NCBI RefSeq assembly: GCF_015163715.1
Contig: NZ_JADDUM010000062.1
Span: forward strand, 1-50,045
Source: Pseudomonas cyclaminis
GTDB taxonomy: Bacteria; Pseudomonadota; Gammaproteobacteria; Pseudomonadales; Pseudomonadaceae
Direction of reading: 5' to 3'
Length of the DNA: 50,045 nt
In this document: positions 39,002-48,733 of the stretch, piece by piece
How the letters are laid out: each line of letters opens with the position of its first letter
How positions within the stretch are numbered: position 1 is the first letter of the stretch
Notes under the pieces: generated by a model
Databases searched by the model: none
What the model saw: only the letters and a program-made list of their open reading frames with translations
Told to the model about the DNA's origin: nothing
Program-made: the position numbers and the translations under genes

Positions 39002-40060
39002 GTGATTGAAGCTGATCGTCTGATCGCGGCCACTGGCCCGCGCGACCGTGAAGAAGTCCAGGACCGGGCCATCCGCCCGCTGAGCCTGGCCGACTACATC
39101 GGCCAGCCCACCGTGCGCGAGCAGATGGAGTTGTTTATCCAGGCCGCGCGCGGGCGCAGTGAGTCCCTGGACCACACGCTGATCTTCGGCCCGCCGGGGT
39201 TGGGTAAAACCACCCTGGCGATGATTATTGCCAATGAGATGGGCGTGTCGATCAAGTCCACCTCAGGCCCGGTGCTGGAGCGGCCGGGTGACCTGGCGGC
39301 GCTGCTGACCAACCTTGAACCTCACGATGTGCTGTTTATCGACGAGATTCACCGGCTGTCGCCCATCGTCGAGGAAGTGCTGTACCCGGCGATGGAAGAC
39401 TTCCAGCTCGACATTATGATCGGCGAAGGCCCTGCGGCGCGTTCGATCAAGCTCGACCTGCCGCCGTTCACCCTGGTGGGCGCGACCACCCGTGCGGGCA
39501 TGCTGACCAACCCGTTGCGAGACCGTTTCGGCATTGTTCAACGTCTTGAGTTCTATAGCACGGCGGACCTGGCAACCATCGTCAGCCGTTCGGCGAGCAT
39601 CCTTGGCTTGCCGCTGGACCCGGAAGGTGCGTTTGAGATTGCGCGCCGGGCCCGTGGCACACCACGGATAGCCAACCGTTTGCTGCGCCGCGTGCGCGAC
39701 TTTGCCGAAGTGCGGGCCAAGGGGCATATCACCAAAGCGGTGGCTGACCTGGCGCTGAACCTGCTGGACGTGGACGAACATGGTTTCGATCACCAGGATC
39801 GACGTCTACTCTTGACCATGATCGAGAAGTTCGACGGTGGCCCGGTGGGCGTCGACAGCCTGGCTGCGGCCATCAGTGAAGAGCGTCATACCATTGAGGA
39901 CGTGCTGGAGCCGTACCTGATCCAACAGGGCTACATCATGCGTACGCCAAGGGGGCGGGTGGTGACGCGTCACGCTTATCTGCACTTTGGGTTAAACATT
40001 CCGTCACGATTGGGTGAGATGCCCGTGGTAGACGAATTCCTCGATGCAGTGGACGATTAA
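39002..40060 (+). CDS. ruvB: Holliday junction branch-migration ATPase RuvB
   Basis: A 352-residue AAA+ hexameric motor driving branch migration with RuvA. Walker [10 protein letters not shown], Walker [24 protein letters not shown], sensor 1 [11 protein letters not shown], and the C-terminal winged helix ([23 protein letters not shown]) are all present. GTG 39002 directly abuts the ruvA stop, showing strong coupling. 140 bp then separate it from ybgC; that gap has a GTTGCC/GGCAAC hairpin at 40157-40178. Confidence 0.97.
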   Translation: MIEADRLIAATGPRDREEVQDRAIRPLSLADYIGQPTVREQMELFIQAARGRSESLDHTLIFGPPGLGKTTLAMIIANEMGVSIKSTSGPVLERPGDLAALLTNLEPHDVLFIDEIHRLSPIVEEVLYPAMEDFQLDIMIGEGPAARSIKLDLPPFTLVGATTRAGMLTNPLRDRFGIVQRLEFYSTADLATIVSRSASILGLPLDPEGAFEIARRARGTPRIANRLLRRVRDFAEVRAKGHITKAVADLALNLLDVDEHGFDHQDRRLLLTMIEKFDGGPVGVDSLAAAISEERHTIEDVLEPYLIQQGYIMRTPRGRVVTRHAYLHFGLNIPSRLGEMPVVDEFLDAVDD

Positions 40061-40199
40061 AAGCATCAGTGGGGTCGATTTATTCGAGGTTTGTGCTGTC
40101 CCAGTGTCTGGCGTCGTCATTCAGTCATTGGAAATGTTCGCGAGAATGCAAAAACAGTTGCCCAGCCGGATTGGCAACCTCAGGAGTAAGCACTAGAGT

Positions 40200-40654
40200 A
40201 TGCGCGCGCAAAACGGGGATCAGTCGTTCGCACATCGTTGTCGCGTTTATTACGAGGACACCGATGCTGGCGGCATCGTTTATTACGTCAATTACCTCAA
40301 GTTCATGGAGCGGGCTCGAACCGAGCGGCTACGGGAGCTGGGCTTTGCCCAATCCCAGCTGGCAGGGGAGGACCTGTTATTCGTCGTGCATTCCAGCGAG
40401 GCGCGTTACCACGCGCGGCGCGACTGGACGACGAGCTGCTGGTCAGCGCTGAAGTAATCGAATTGAACCGTGCCAGCCTGCGTTTCAAACAGCAGGTCAG
40501 GCGGGCCACGGATGCAACGCTGCTCTGTGAGGGGCAGTTCCTGGTGGCGTGTGTGCGCACCAACAGTTTGAAACCTCGGGCCATTCCCGAAACTCTACGT
40601 GCGGCCTTTGCCGCCGTGAGCGGCGCGGGTAAACAATCAAAGCAGGAGATTTAG
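40200..40654 (+). pseudogene. ybgC: acyl-CoA thioesterase YbgC, frameshifted
   Basis: The hotdog-fold thioesterase of the tol-pal cluster. The N-terminal half is intact ([21 protein letters not shown], catalytic Asp in DTD at about 20-22). After A72 one C is missing at about 40416 (GCGCGGCG for GCGCCGGCG), and the frame stops soon after. The other frame continues with [20 protein letters not shown] to the natural stop at 40654, one base before tolQ. Restored length is 151 residues, as expected. YbgC is thought to act on acyl-CoA in phospholipid metabolism. A broken ybgC beside an intact tol operon is unlikely in nature, so an assembly deletion is favoured. Confidence 0.88.
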
Positions 40655-40655
40655 C

Positions 40656-41351
40656 GTGGAACCTACCGTCGTCGACCATTCCTCCATGTGGAGCCTGGTC
40701 AGCAATGCCAGTGTTGTGGTTCAACTGGTGATGCTGATCCTGGTAGCCGCATCGGTTACCTCTTGGGTCATGATTTTTCAGCGCAGCAACCTGCTGCGTG
40801 CCGGTCGACGTGCCCTGGAGAGCTTTGAAGAGCGCTTCTGGTCGGGTATCGACCTGTCCAAGCTGTACCGCCAGGCCGGCAGCAACCCGGACCCGGATTC
40901 AGGCGTGGAGCAGATCTTCCGTGCCGGCTTCAAGGAATTCTCGCGCCTGCGCCAGCAGCCGGGTGTTGATCCGGAAGCGGTGATGGAAGGCGTGGCCCGT
41001 GCCATGCGCGTCGCCATCTCCCGCGAGGAAGAGAAGCTTGAGCAAAGCCTGCCGTTCCTTGCCACCGTTGGTTCGGTCAGCCCCTACATCGGTCTGTTCG
41101 GTACCGTGTGGGGGATCATGAACTCCTTCCGTGGCCTGGCCCAGGCCCAGCAAGCGACCCTGGCCACTGTGGCTCCCGGCATCGCCGAAGCCCTGATCGC
41201 CACCGCGATCGGTCTGTTCGCCGCTATCCCGGCCGTTATCGCCTACAACCGTTTTGCCGCACGCGGCGAGAACCTGATTGGCCGTTACTACACCTTCGCC
41301 GATGAATTCCAGGCGATCCTGCACCGTAAAGTGCACACCAGCGAAGAATAA
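40656..41351 (+). CDS. tolQ: Tol-Pal energising subunit TolQ
   Basis: A 231-residue inner-membrane protein, homologous to ExbB/MotA, that with TolR uses the proton-motive force to drive TolA. Three membrane segments are visible (about 16-38; YIGLFGTVWGIMNSF region near 140; and LIATAIGLFAAIPAVIAYN near 175). GTG 40656 begins one base after the ybgC stop, and AGGAG precedes it. The operon continues tolR-tolA-tolB-pal-cpoB. Full length. Confidence 0.96.
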   Translation: MEPTVVDHSSMWSLVSNASVVVQLVMLILVAASVTSWVMIFQRSNLLRAGRRALESFEERFWSGIDLSKLYRQAGSNPDPDSGVEQIFRAGFKEFSRLRQQPGVDPEAVMEGVARAMRVAISREEEKLEQSLPFLATVGSVSPYIGLFGTVWGIMNSFRGLAQAQQATLATVAPGIAEALIATAIGLFAAIPAVIAYNRFAARGENLIGRYYTFADEFQAILHRKVHTSEE

Positions 41352-41365
41352 GCAGGTACTCCCCG

Positions 41366-41827
41366 ATGGCTTTAATCACTCGAGCTCGAACCAAGCGCAA
41401 GCCGGTCGCCGAGATGAACGTAGTGCCTTACATCGACGTGATGCTGGTGCTGCTGGTGATCTTCATGGTGACCGCGCCGATGCTCAACCAGGGTGTGAAG
41501 GTTGATCTGCCCAAGGTTTCCAGCGAAGCCTTGCCCCAGGACAACAACACCCAGGTATTGACCATCTCGATCAAGGCTGACAAGACCTATTACTGGAACC
41601 TTGGCAGCGAAGTCGACACTCAGAAGCAGCAGGACAAGGCCCTGACCCTGCCGGCGATGACCGATGCGGTGACCAAGATCATTCGCTCCGGCAACGAAGG
41701 CGGCAAGCACACGCAGGTGTTCATTCGCGGCGACAAGTCGGTCGACTATGGCTCCGTCATGGGCGCCATGGGCGGGCTGCAGAAGGCCGGCGTCGGTAAC
41801 GTTGGCTTGATTACCGAGGCGCCCTGA
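41366..41827 (+). CDS. tolR: Tol-Pal stator subunit TolR
   Basis: A 153-residue TolR, homologous to ExbD/MotB. It has one N-terminal helix (NVVPYIDVMLVLLVIFMVTAPML) with the critical proton-carrying Asp in PYIDVML, and a periplasmic domain. It forms the TolQR motor. Starts 14 bp after tolQ; its TGA overlaps the tolA ATG (TGATG), so the two are translationally coupled. Length is slightly larger than E. coli TolR (142), typical of Pseudomonas. Confidence 0.96.
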   Translation: MALITRARTKRKPVAEMNVVPYIDVMLVLLVIFMVTAPMLNQGVKVDLPKVSSEALPQDNNTQVLTISIKADKTYYWNLGSEVDTQKQQDKALTLPAMTDAVTKIIRSGNEGGKHTQVFIRGDKSVDYGSVMGAMGGLQKAGVGNVGLITEAP

Positions 41828-42900
41828 TGCAGCAACAGCGAGAGCCGTCCGCCTCGGAAAGCTACTTCTGGCCTAGCGTCTGGGCAATTGCCCTGCACGT
41901 CCTGGTGTTTGGCATGCTGTTCGTCAGCTTCGCCATGACCCCGGACCTGCCGCCAGCCAAGCCGATCGTGCAGGCGACCCTGTATCAGCTGAAATCGAAA
42001 AGTCAGGCCACCACCCAGACCAATCAGAAGATTGCGGGTGAGGCCCAGAAGTCGGCTGCGCGCCAGACTGAAGTCGAACAGATGGAACAGAAGAAGGTCG
42101 AGCAGGAAGCGGTGAAGGCTGCTGCGGAACAAAAGAAAGAAGAGGCGGCTCAAAAGGCCGAGGAATCGAAAAAGGCTGACGAAGCGAAGAAGGCCGACGA
42201 GGCGAAAAAGGCTGATGAGGCCAAGAAGTCCGAGAAAGCTGCCGAAGCTAAAAAAGCCGAAGAGAAACAATTGGCTGATATAGCCAAGAAGAAATCTGAA
42301 GAAGAAGCGAAAAAAGCTGCCGAAGAAGAGGCCAAGAAAAAGGCCGCTGAAGAAGCCAAGAAGAAGATAGTCGAAGACGCGAAGAAGAAAGCCGCCGAAG
42401 ACGCCAAGAAAAAAGCTGAAGCAGACGAGGCGAAGAAGAAAATCGCCGACGACGCGAAGAAGAAAGCTGCCGCCGATGCCACCAAGAAAAAGGCCCAGGA
42501 AGCAGCGCGTAAATCCGCCGAAGAGAAAAAGGCCCAGGCCTTGGCAGATTTGCTCTCCGACACGCCGCAGCGTCAGCAAGCCTTGGCCGATGAACGTGGT
42601 GATGAAGTCGCGGGCAGTTTCGACGACCTGATTCGGGCACGGGCAGCAGAAGGCTGGACACGTCCACCTTCGGCACGCAAAGGCATGACAGTAGTGCTGC
42701 AGATCGGCATGTTGCCGGACGGTACGGTGACTTCGGTCAGCGTGGCCAAGTCCAGTGGTGACGGTTCGTTCGACAGTTCGGCGGTTGCCGCGGTCAAGAA
42801 CATTGGCCGGTTGACCGAGATGCAGGGAATGAAACCAAGCGACTTCGCTCCCTATCGTTCATTCAAGATGACATTCACACCTGAGGATCTAGCCTTGTGA
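41827..42900 (+). CDS. tolA: Tol-Pal trans-periplasmic protein TolA
   Basis: A 357-residue TolA. One membrane helix at about 15-37 ([18 protein letters not shown]) is followed by a long Ala/Lys/Glu helical rod (about 60-240; repeats such as KKADEA and AKKAEE) that spans the periplasm. The globular domain III at about 255-357 ([20 protein letters not shown]) contacts Pal/TolB and colicins or phages. The rod DNA (about 42100-42530) is internally repetitive and so liable to slippage and length change. Start overlaps tolR; stop overlaps the tolB GTG (GTGA). Confidence 0.96.
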   Translation: MQQQREPSASESYFWPSVWAIALHVLVFGMLFVSFAMTPDLPPAKPIVQATLYQLKSKSQATTQTNQKIAGEAQKSAARQTEVEQMEQKKVEQEAVKAAAEQKKEEAAQKAEESKKADEAKKADEAKKADEAKKSEKAAEAKKAEEKQLADIAKKKSEEEAKKAAEEEAKKKAAEEAKKKIVEDAKKKAAEDAKKKAEADEAKKKIADDAKKKAAADATKKKAQEAARKSAEEKKAQALADLLSDTPQRQQALADERGDEVAGSFDDLIRARAAEGWTRPPSARKGMTVVLQIGMLPDGTVTSVSVAKSSGDGSFDSSAVAAVKNIGRLTEMQGMKPSDFAPYRSFKMTFTPEDLAL

Positions 42901-44198
42901 GAAACCTTCTTCGAGGAATGCTTGTCGTTATTTGCTGTATGGCAGGGATAGCGGCGGCGGATGAAAAAAACATCCTGGTAACCAGCGGTAGCGACCGGGC
43001 CACCCCGATTGCTGTAGTTCCGTTCGGTTGGCAGGGCGGCAGCGTGCTGCCGGATGACATGGCCCAGATCGTCAGCGACGACCTGCGTAACTCCGGTTAC
43101 TACGCGCCGATTCCGAAAGGCAACATGATCAGCCAGCCGAACCAGGCCAGCGAAGTCGTGTTCCGTGACTGGAAAGCCGTTGGCGCCCAGTACCTGATGG
43201 TCGGCAACATTGTGCCGGCCGGCGGTCGCCTGCAAATCCAGTACACCTTGTTCAACGTGGCCACCGAGCAGCAGGTCCTGACCGGCAGCGTTTCGGGCAC
43301 CACCGAGCAACTGCGCGACATGGCCCACTACATCTCGGACCAGTCGTTTGAAAAACTCACCGGTATCAAAGGGGCGTTCTCGACACGCCTGCTTTATGTA
43401 ACGGCTGAGCGTTTCTCTGTAGATAACACTCGCTACACCCTGCAGCGCTCGGACTACGACGGCGCACGTGCCGTGACCCTGCTGCAATCGCGTGAGCCAA
43501 TCCTGTCGCCGCGCTTTGCGCCGGACGGCAAGCGTATCGCCTACGTGTCTTTCGAACAGAAGCGTCCGCGCATTTTCGTCCAGCATATCGATACTGGCCG
43601 TCGTGAGCAGATCACCAACTTCGAAGGCCTCAACGGTGCGCCAGCCTGGTCGCCGGATGGTTCGCGCCTGGCATTCGTGCTGTCCAAGGACGGCAACCCG
43701 GATATCTACGTGATGAACATGGCTTCGCGCCAGATCAATCGTGTGACCAGCGGCCCGGGTATCAACACTGAACCGTTCTGGGGCAAGGATGGTTCGACCA
43801 TCTATTTCACCTCTGACCGGGGCGGCAAGCCACAAATCTACAAATCGAGCGTGAGTGGCGGCGGTGCGGAACGAGTGACCTTTATTGGTAACTACAACGC
43901 CAACCCTAAGCTTTCGGCTGATGAAAAGACGTTGGTGATGATTCACCGTCAGGATGGTTTCACTAATTTCCGGGTTGCGGCCCAGGATTTGCAGCGCGGA
44001 ACCGTAAAAATCCTCACAGATACCAACCTTGATGAGTCAGCTACTGTTGCGCCCAACGGCACCATGGTAATCTACGCCACCCGCCAGCAGGGCCGGGGAG
44101 TCTTGATGCTCGTGTCCATTAATGGACGCGTAAGGCTCCCGCTTCCTACCGCTCAAGGCGAAGTCAGAGAACCGTCCTGGTCCCCTTACCTGAACTGA
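42897..44198 (+). CDS. tolB: Tol-Pal periplasmic beta-propeller TolB
   Basis: A 433-residue periplasmic TolB. Signal peptide [21 protein letters not shown] is followed by an N-terminal alpha/beta domain and a six-bladed propeller with repeats of the type [32 protein letters not shown]. It shuttles Pal between TolA and peptidoglycan. GTG 42897 overlaps the tolA stop. pal starts 55 bp later, with a possible separate promoter or processing site. Confidence 0.96.
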   Translation: MRNLLRGMLVVICCMAGIAAADEKNILVTSGSDRATPIAVVPFGWQGGSVLPDDMAQIVSDDLRNSGYYAPIPKGNMISQPNQASEVVFRDWKAVGAQYLMVGNIVPAGGRLQIQYTLFNVATEQQVLTGSVSGTTEQLRDMAHYISDQSFEKLTGIKGAFSTRLLYVTAERFSVDNTRYTLQRSDYDGARAVTLLQSREPILSPRFAPDGKRIAYVSFEQKRPRIFVQHIDTGRREQITNFEGLNGAPAWSPDGSRLAFVLSKDGNPDIYVMNMASRQINRVTSGPGINTEPFWGKDGSTIYFTSDRGGKPQIYKSSVSGGGAERVTFIGNYNANPKLSADEKTLVMIHRQDGFTNFRVAAQDLQRGTVKILTDTNLDESATVAPNGTMVIYATRQQGRGVLMLVSINGRVRLPLPTAQGEVREPSWSPYLN

Positions 44199-44253
44199 CG
44201 CGGCGCTACAAAAAGAAGTACTTAACACACTGGGGTTCATTAGGAGTTTCACG

Positions 44254-44754
44254 ATGGAAATGCTGAAGTTTGGTAAGTTTGCTGCTCTGGCTCTGGCTCT
44301 GTCCGTAGCCGTTGGTTGCTCGTCTAAAGGCGGCGACAATGCCGGTGAAGGCGCAGCTGTTGATCCAAACGCTGGTTACGGCGCTAACACTGGTGCAGTT
44401 GACGGCTCCCTGAGCGAAGAAGCTGCTCTGCGCGCTATCACCACTTTCTACTTCGAATACGACAGTTCGGACCTGAAACCAGAAGCCATGCGCGCTCTGG
44501 ACGTTCACGCGAAGGACCTGAAAGCTAACGGCGCTCGCGTTGTTCTGGAAGGTAACACCGACGAACGTGGTACTCGTGAGTACAACATGGCACTGGGCGA
44601 GCGTCGTGCGAAAGCCGTTCAGCGCTACCTGGTACTGCAAGGTGTTGCTCCAGGCCAACTGGAACTGGTTTCCTACGGTAAAGAGCGTCCAGTTGCTACT
44701 GGCCACGACGAGCAGTCCTGGGCTCAAAACCGTCGCGTCGAACTGCGTAAGTAA
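44254..44754 (+). CDS. pal: peptidoglycan-associated lipoprotein Pal (OprL)
   Basis: A 166-residue outer-membrane lipoprotein. Lipobox SVAVGC (acylated C22) follows a short signal ([17 protein letters not shown]). The OmpA-like peptidoglycan-binding domain occupies about 60-166, with its signature [19 protein letters not shown]. It links the outer membrane to peptidoglycan and TolB. GGAG precedes ATG 44254. In Pseudomonas it is called OprL. A well-expressed gene, with codon use favouring GCT/GGT. Confidence 0.97.
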   Translation: MEMLKFGKFAALALALSVAVGCSSKGGDNAGEGAAVDPNAGYGANTGAVDGSLSEEAALRAITTFYFEYDSSDLKPEAMRALDVHAKDLKANGARVVLEGNTDERGTREYNMALGERRAKAVQRYLVLQGVAPGQLELVSYGKERPVATGHDEQSWAQNRRVELRK

Positions 44755-44760
44755 TTCGTC

Positions 44761-45597
44761 ATGCGAACGTGCCGTCGTGCTCTAACTGTATTGGCTCTCA
44801 GCTTCGCACCGCTTGCGGTGTGGGCTGCGGTTCCTGTGGAAGATAGCAACTCTGGCTATAACAATAGCGGGAGCAGCTATCCGCCGGCAGGTTATGGCAC
44901 GAACGGCGCCTATGCTGGGGGGGCGGCTACGTCCGCCCCCTCGGCACAGGGCGAACTGTTCAACCAGCTGCAACGCATGCAGGATCAATTGGCGCAGCAA
45001 CAAGGCACCATTGAAGTTCTACAGAACGAAGTGCGTCAGCTGAAGCAAGAAGGCCTGGAGCGTTACCAGGATCTTGATCGACGTATAGGAGCCGGTGTTA
45101 CACCTGCCGCTACTCCTGATAATTCTTCTGCCGGTGGTGCGCCAAGCGCCGCTGCCGGTGGTGCAGCAGCGGGGGCCGCAGCCGCGAGCCAAGCCCCGGC
45201 AGCCAGCAGCGAACCGGGTGATCCGGCGAAGGAAAAACTGTATTACGATGCAGCCTTCGACCTGATCAAGGCCAAGGATTTCGACAAGGCCAGCAAGGCC
45301 TTCACCGCATTCCTGGGCCGTTACCCAAACAGCCAGTACGCGGGCAACGCCCAGTACTGGTTGGGTGAGGTGAACCTCGCAAAGGGTGATCTGCAGGGGG
45401 CGGGCCAGGCATTTGCCAAGGTCAGCCAACTGTACCCCAAGCACGCCAAGGTGCCGGACTCGCTGTACAAGCTCGCTGACGTAGAACGCCGCCTGGGTCA
45501 TACCGACAAGGTCAAAGGCATTCTGCAGCAGGTTGTTGCCCAATACCCGGGCACTTCTGCCGCACAGTTGGCCCAACGGGATCTGCAACGCTTGTAA
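44761..45597 (+). CDS. cpoB: cell division coordinator CpoB (YbgF)
   Basis: A 278-residue periplasmic protein. Signal peptide MRTCRRALTVLALSFAPLAVWA is followed by a coiled coil (residues 60-110), a Gly/Ala/Ser linker, and a C-terminal TPR domain (about 155-278). CpoB binds TolA and links septal peptidoglycan synthesis with outer-membrane constriction. It starts 6 bp after pal. A strong terminator at 45619 closes the tol-pal operon. Confidence 0.95.
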   Translation: MRTCRRALTVLALSFAPLAVWAAVPVEDSNSGYNNSGSSYPPAGYGTNGAYAGGAATSAPSAQGELFNQLQRMQDQLAQQQGTIEVLQNEVRQLKQEGLERYQDLDRRIGAGVTPAATPDNSSAGGAPSAAAGGAAAGAAAASQAPAASSEPGDPAKEKLYYDAAFDLIKAKDFDKASKAFTAFLGRYPNSQYAGNAQYWLGEVNLAKGDLQGAGQAFAKVSQLYPKHAKVPDSLYKLADVERRLGHTDKVKGILQQVVAQYPGTSAAQLAQRDLQRL

Positions 45598-45618
45598 GCG
45601 ATGCCGCCCGTTTAGAAG

Positions 45619-45645
45619 AAACCCGCGCCTGGCGCGGGTTTTTTC
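45619..45645 (+). terminator. intrinsic terminator after cpoB
   Basis: AACCCGCGCC pairs with GGCGCGGGTT around a T, followed by TTTT. It lies 22 bp beyond cpoB and ends the tol-pal transcript. Confidence 0.88.
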
Positions 45646-45761
45646 GTTAGAATCCACGCCCTTTTATGACACCCGCTTCCTGGGGCCTACGCGTTGGCGG
45701 GGTTTCTTGAAGTGCCTGACGGAGGCGGACAGCCTGTTTAGCTGTTACGCCCGTGGCGACT

Positions 45762-46409
45762 ATGCAAGACACATTACGCATCACCGAAGTTTTTTACTCG
45801 TTGCAGGGTGAAACGCGCACCGCCGGCCTGCCCACAGTATTTGTGCGCCTGACCGGCTGCCCGTTACGTTGCCAATACTGTGACAGCGCCTACGCCTTCA
45901 GTGGCGGCACCGTGCGTACTCTTGACGACATTCTTGAGCAAGTGGCCAGCTACCGGCCGCGCTACGTCTGTGTGACTGGCGGCGAGCCCCTGGCCCAGCC
46001 CAACGCTATTCCTTTGCTCAAGCAGTTGTGTGACGCCGGTTACGAGGTGTCCCTGGAAACCAGCGGTGCCCTGGATATTTCCGCGGTAGACCCGCGTGTG
46101 AGCCGAGTGGTCGACCTCAAGACCCCAGGCTCCAAGGAAGCGCACCGCAACCTTTACGAGAACATCGAACTGCTGACGCCCAACGATCAGGTCAAGTTCG
46201 TTATCTGTTCCCGCGAGGATTACGACTGGGCCAACTCCAAGCTGATCCAGTACGGCCTCGACCGCCGTGCCGGTGAAGTGCTGTTCTCCCCCAGCCACCA
46301 TGACCTGAACGCACGGGATCTGGCGGACTGGGTGGTTGCCGATAACCTGCCCGTACGCCTGCAATTGCAGCTGCATAAATACCTGTGGAACGACGAGCCA
46401 GGGCGCTGA
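45762..46409 (+). CDS. queE: 7-carboxy-7-deazaguanine synthase
   Basis: A 215-residue radical-SAM enzyme that contracts 6-carboxytetrahydropterin to 7-carboxy-7-deazaguanine in queuosine synthesis. The cluster ligands are C33, C37 and C40 in CPLRCQYC, and the segment [12 protein letters not shown] binds SAM. ATG 45762 ([10 protein letters not shown]) is preferred over the in-frame GTG at 45753. It ends directly before queC (1 bp gap). No preQ1 riboswitch is visible upstream. Confidence 0.95.
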   Translation: MQDTLRITEVFYSLQGETRTAGLPTVFVRLTGCPLRCQYCDSAYAFSGGTVRTLDDILEQVASYRPRYVCVTGGEPLAQPNAIPLLKQLCDAGYEVSLETSGALDISAVDPRVSRVVDLKTPGSKEAHRNLYENIELLTPNDQVKFVICSREDYDWANSKLIQYGLDRRAGEVLFSPSHHDLNARDLADWVVADNLPVRLQLQLHKYLWNDEPGR

Positions 46410-46410
46410 G

Positions 46411-47088
46411 ATGACCGATCAAAAGCGTGCAGTCATTCTGCTGTCCGGTGGCATCGACTCCGCCACGTTGGTGGCCATGGTCCGAGCCCAAGGCTATAGC
46501 TGCTACACCATGAGCTTCGACTACGGCCAGCGTCACCGCGCTGAGTTGAACGCGGCTGCGCGTGTCGCCCGCGACCTCGGCGTGGTGGAGCACAAGGTGG
46601 TTGGCCTGAATCTGGGGGGCATGGGCGGTTCGGCCTTGACTGACAGCACCATCGACCTGCCAGAGGCGCCCTCGGAAGGCATCCCCGTCACTTACGTACC
46701 GGCACGCAACACGGTGTTTCTGTCCCTGGCCCTTGGCTGGGCCGAAGTGCTGAACGCCCGCGACATCTTTATTGGCGTCAATGCGCTGGATTATTCCGGT
46801 TACCCGGACTGCCGCCCGGAGTTCGTCGAATCGTTCGAGCGCATGGCCAACCTCGCGACCAAGGCCGGTGTAGAAGGGCAGGGGTTTCGTATCCAGGCGC
46901 CGCTGCAAAACATGAGCAAGGCCGATATCGTGAAGGCTGGCGTAGGACTTGGCGTCGATTACGCGCTGACTGTTTCCTGCTATCAGGCAGACGAAGGCGG
47001 TCGTGCTTGTGGGAAATGCGACGCCTGCCGACTGCGTGCCGAGGGCTTCAAAATGGCCGGAATTACGGACCCAACGCGTTATTTCTGA
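46411..47088 (+). CDS. queC: 7-cyano-7-deazaguanine synthase
   Basis: A 225-residue ATP-dependent enzyme turning the QueE product into preQ0. It has the N-type ATP pyrophosphatase P-loop [11 protein letters not shown] (12-17 core), and four zinc-binding cysteines near the end ([21 protein letters not shown]). It is coupled to queE (1 bp gap), so the pair supply preQ0 for tRNA queuosine. tRNA-Lys follows 63 bp later. Confidence 0.96.
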   Translation: MTDQKRAVILLSGGIDSATLVAMVRAQGYSCYTMSFDYGQRHRAELNAAARVARDLGVVEHKVVGLNLGGMGGSALTDSTIDLPEAPSEGIPVTYVPARNTVFLSLALGWAEVLNARDIFIGVNALDYSGYPDCRPEFVESFERMANLATKAGVEGQGFRIQAPLQNMSKADIVKAGVGLGVDYALTVSCYQADEGGRACGKCDACRLRAEGFKMAGITDPTRYF

Positions 47089-47106
47089 TTTATTTCAAAT
47101 AAGGTG

Positions 47107-47134
47107 TTGAATAATCCTTAGAAATCAGTATTAT
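47107..47134 (+). promoter_or_regulatory. promoter for tRNA-Lys
   Basis: TTGAAT (47107-47112) and TATTAT (47129-47134) are 16 bp apart and match sigma-70 consensus well. They lie 17 bp before the tRNA. Confidence 0.6.
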
Positions 47135-47151
47135 ACGCGCCACCACACAGC

Positions 47152-47227
47152 GGGTCGTTAGCTCAGTTGGTAGAGCAGTTGGCTTTTAACCAATTGGTCG
47201 TAGGTTCGAATCCCACACGACCCACCA
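47152..47227 (+). tRNA. tRNA-Lys (anticodon TTT)
   Basis: A 76-nt cloverleaf including an encoded CCA end. Acceptor GGGTCGT pairs with ACGACCC, the anticodon stem TTGGC...CCAA encloses CTTTTAA with anticodon TTT, and the T arm is GTAGGTTCGAATCCCAC-like. A single tRNA, with its own promoter and terminator. Confidence 0.97.
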
Positions 47228-47243
47228 TTTTTGGCGGTTTAGA

Positions 47244-47289
47244 AAATCCGGAAGGCCCACGCAAGTGAGGATTTCCGGGTTTTTTTTTG
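47244..47289 (+). terminator. intrinsic terminator after tRNA-Lys
   Basis: AATCCGGAA and TTTCCGGGT form the stem around an 18-base loop, followed by TTTTTTTT. Ends the tRNA transcript. Confidence 0.75.
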
Positions 47290-47421
47290 ACCGCGATTTG
47301 GGGCTTACCTACCGGTGCGCAATGCATCCGGTTATACCCGCATTTGGCAAACTCCCCCTGTTGACTCTCCCGTTACGGGCACACCCTATTCTGAACGCTC
47401 TACTTTCAGGATGAGGTGATG

Positions 47422-47997
47422 ATGAGTAAGCGCGTTCTGGTGATTCTTGGGCATCCTTCAAATGACAGTTTCTGTGGCGCCCTGGCTGACACTTATGTGA
47501 GGGCGGCCACACAGGCCGGGCATGAGGTGCGTCTGTTACGGCTGGATGCACTGGGCTTCGACCCCGTGCTGCACGAAGGTTACCAGCAGGTTCAGCCGTT
47601 GGAGCCCGATCTGCTCAAGGCCCAGGCCGATATCACATGGGCTGAACACCTGGCGTTTGTGTATCCCATCTGGTGGGGTGGCATTCCGGCGCTGATGAAA
47701 GGTTTTTTCGATCGGACTTTTCTTTCTGGTTTCGCCTTTAAGTATCGCGAGGGCAAAGCCTTTCCCGACAAGCTATTGAAGGGGCGCACCGCTCATCTGC
47801 TGGTCACGATGGATACTCCACCTTGGTACTACAAATGGATCTATCACATGCCGGGCCTGCACCAGGTGCGCAAGACCACGTTGGCGTTCTGTGGCATCAA
47901 GCCGTTGAAGACCCTAACGTTCGGACCGTTGCTTGGTTCCGTTCCCGCCCAGCGTGAGGCCTGGCTCAAGCAAGCCCGGGCAATCGCTGGCCGCTAA
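47422..47997 (+). CDS. flavodoxin-fold NAD(P)H-dependent oxidoreductase
   Basis: A 191-residue NQO/KefF-like flavoprotein. The flavin phosphate-binding loop lies in ILGHPSNDSFCGALADTY; YPIWWGGIPALMKGFFDRTF and LLVTMDTPPWYY form the rest of the FMN site. It would reduce quinones or other electrophiles with NAD(P)H. ATG 47422 (MSKRVLV) is chosen over two adjacent in-frame starts because its spacing from GAGG is best. A MerR-type regulator gene follows 100 bp later on the same strand, and they may form a sensor-effector pair; that is inference. Confidence 0.85.
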   Translation: MSKRVLVILGHPSNDSFCGALADTYVRAATQAGHEVRLLRLDALGFDPVLHEGYQQVQPLEPDLLKAQADITWAEHLAFVYPIWWGGIPALMKGFFDRTFLSGFAFKYREGKAFPDKLLKGRTAHLLVTMDTPPWYYKWIYHMPGLHQVRKTTLAFCGIKPLKTLTFGPLLGSVPAQREAWLKQARAIAGR

Positions 47998-48097
47998 CCC
48001 TGTTTTGAAGCCTTCGTTTCCCGACCCCGTATACCTGTGTGAAGATGCGGCGCGCCAAAGTGCGCGCCTCTTGTTGTGCCTTAAAAAGGACTTTTAC

Positions 48098-48481
48098 ATG
48101 TATATCGGCAAAGCCGCGCAGTTGTCGGGCACGACGGTCAAGACCATCCGCCACTATGAAGGCATTGGTTTACTGCCGCCGCCCATGCGCGAAGGTAAGT
48201 ATCGGGTCTATAACCAGCAAAGCGTCGAGCTGCTGACGTTTATCAAATGCGCTCAGCAGTTGGGCTTCAAACTCAAGGAAATGCAGGCGATCATTCAGGC
48301 GCACAGCGGGCAGGCGCTGCCTTGGGATGTGGTCAGCCAGGCCATTGCCGCTAAAAAGCTGGAACTGAAAGCCCGGATAGAAGGGTTGCAAAACATCTAT
48401 AACGGCCTTGAGCAATTCGAAAGCAGCCTCAAGGACGCCGAGTTCCAATGCCTGTTTGAACGCCCTTCCAAAACGGCCTGA
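48098..48481 (+). CDS. MerR-family transcriptional regulator
   Basis: A 127-residue MerR protein. The N-terminal winged helix MYIGKAAQLSGTTVKTIRHYE is canonical (RHYE in place of RYYE), then the wing REGKYRVY and the dimerising coiled coil (about 80-115). Only two cysteines (FIKCAQQ and EFQCLFE), widely spaced, so metal sensing of the CueR/ZntR sort is not evident; a redox or electrophile signal fits the neighbouring oxidoreductase. AAAAAGGA precedes ATG 48098. The target promoter is probably upstream of 47422, unproven. Confidence 0.88.
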   Translation: MYIGKAAQLSGTTVKTIRHYEGIGLLPPPMREGKYRVYNQQSVELLTFIKCAQQLGFKLKEMQAIIQAHSGQALPWDVVSQAIAAKKLELKARIEGLQNIYNGLEQFESSLKDAEFQCLFERPSKTA

Positions 48482-48733
48482 ATCGACAGGCCGCAGGAGC
48501 TTATGAAGCAGTGCGGGCATTGGCGAGCCGGCAGTTACCGTTTTTGCTCCGACAATCGCACGCGCCAACGCCAGATTTGGCTTTTGAATCCATTCGATAT
48601 TCTGTAGCCTTGCGCAGCTTCACTTTTAGCCGTGCTTGATGAACACAATCACTTCGTCCGGCGGCGCCCGAAGGGCTCCAGAGCCGGTGGTACACTCGAC
48701 TTTCGCGCAACTGCGCCTGCAGGTCTTGCGAAC

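Noticed and set aside
42100..42530. Repetitive DNA in tolA as a tandem-repeat element
   Set aside because: It is the coding repeat for the Ala/Lys/Glu rod of TolA, normal for this gene.
45658..45761. preQ1 riboswitch before queE
   Set aside because: No preQ1 aptamer stem-loop and A-rich tail seen.
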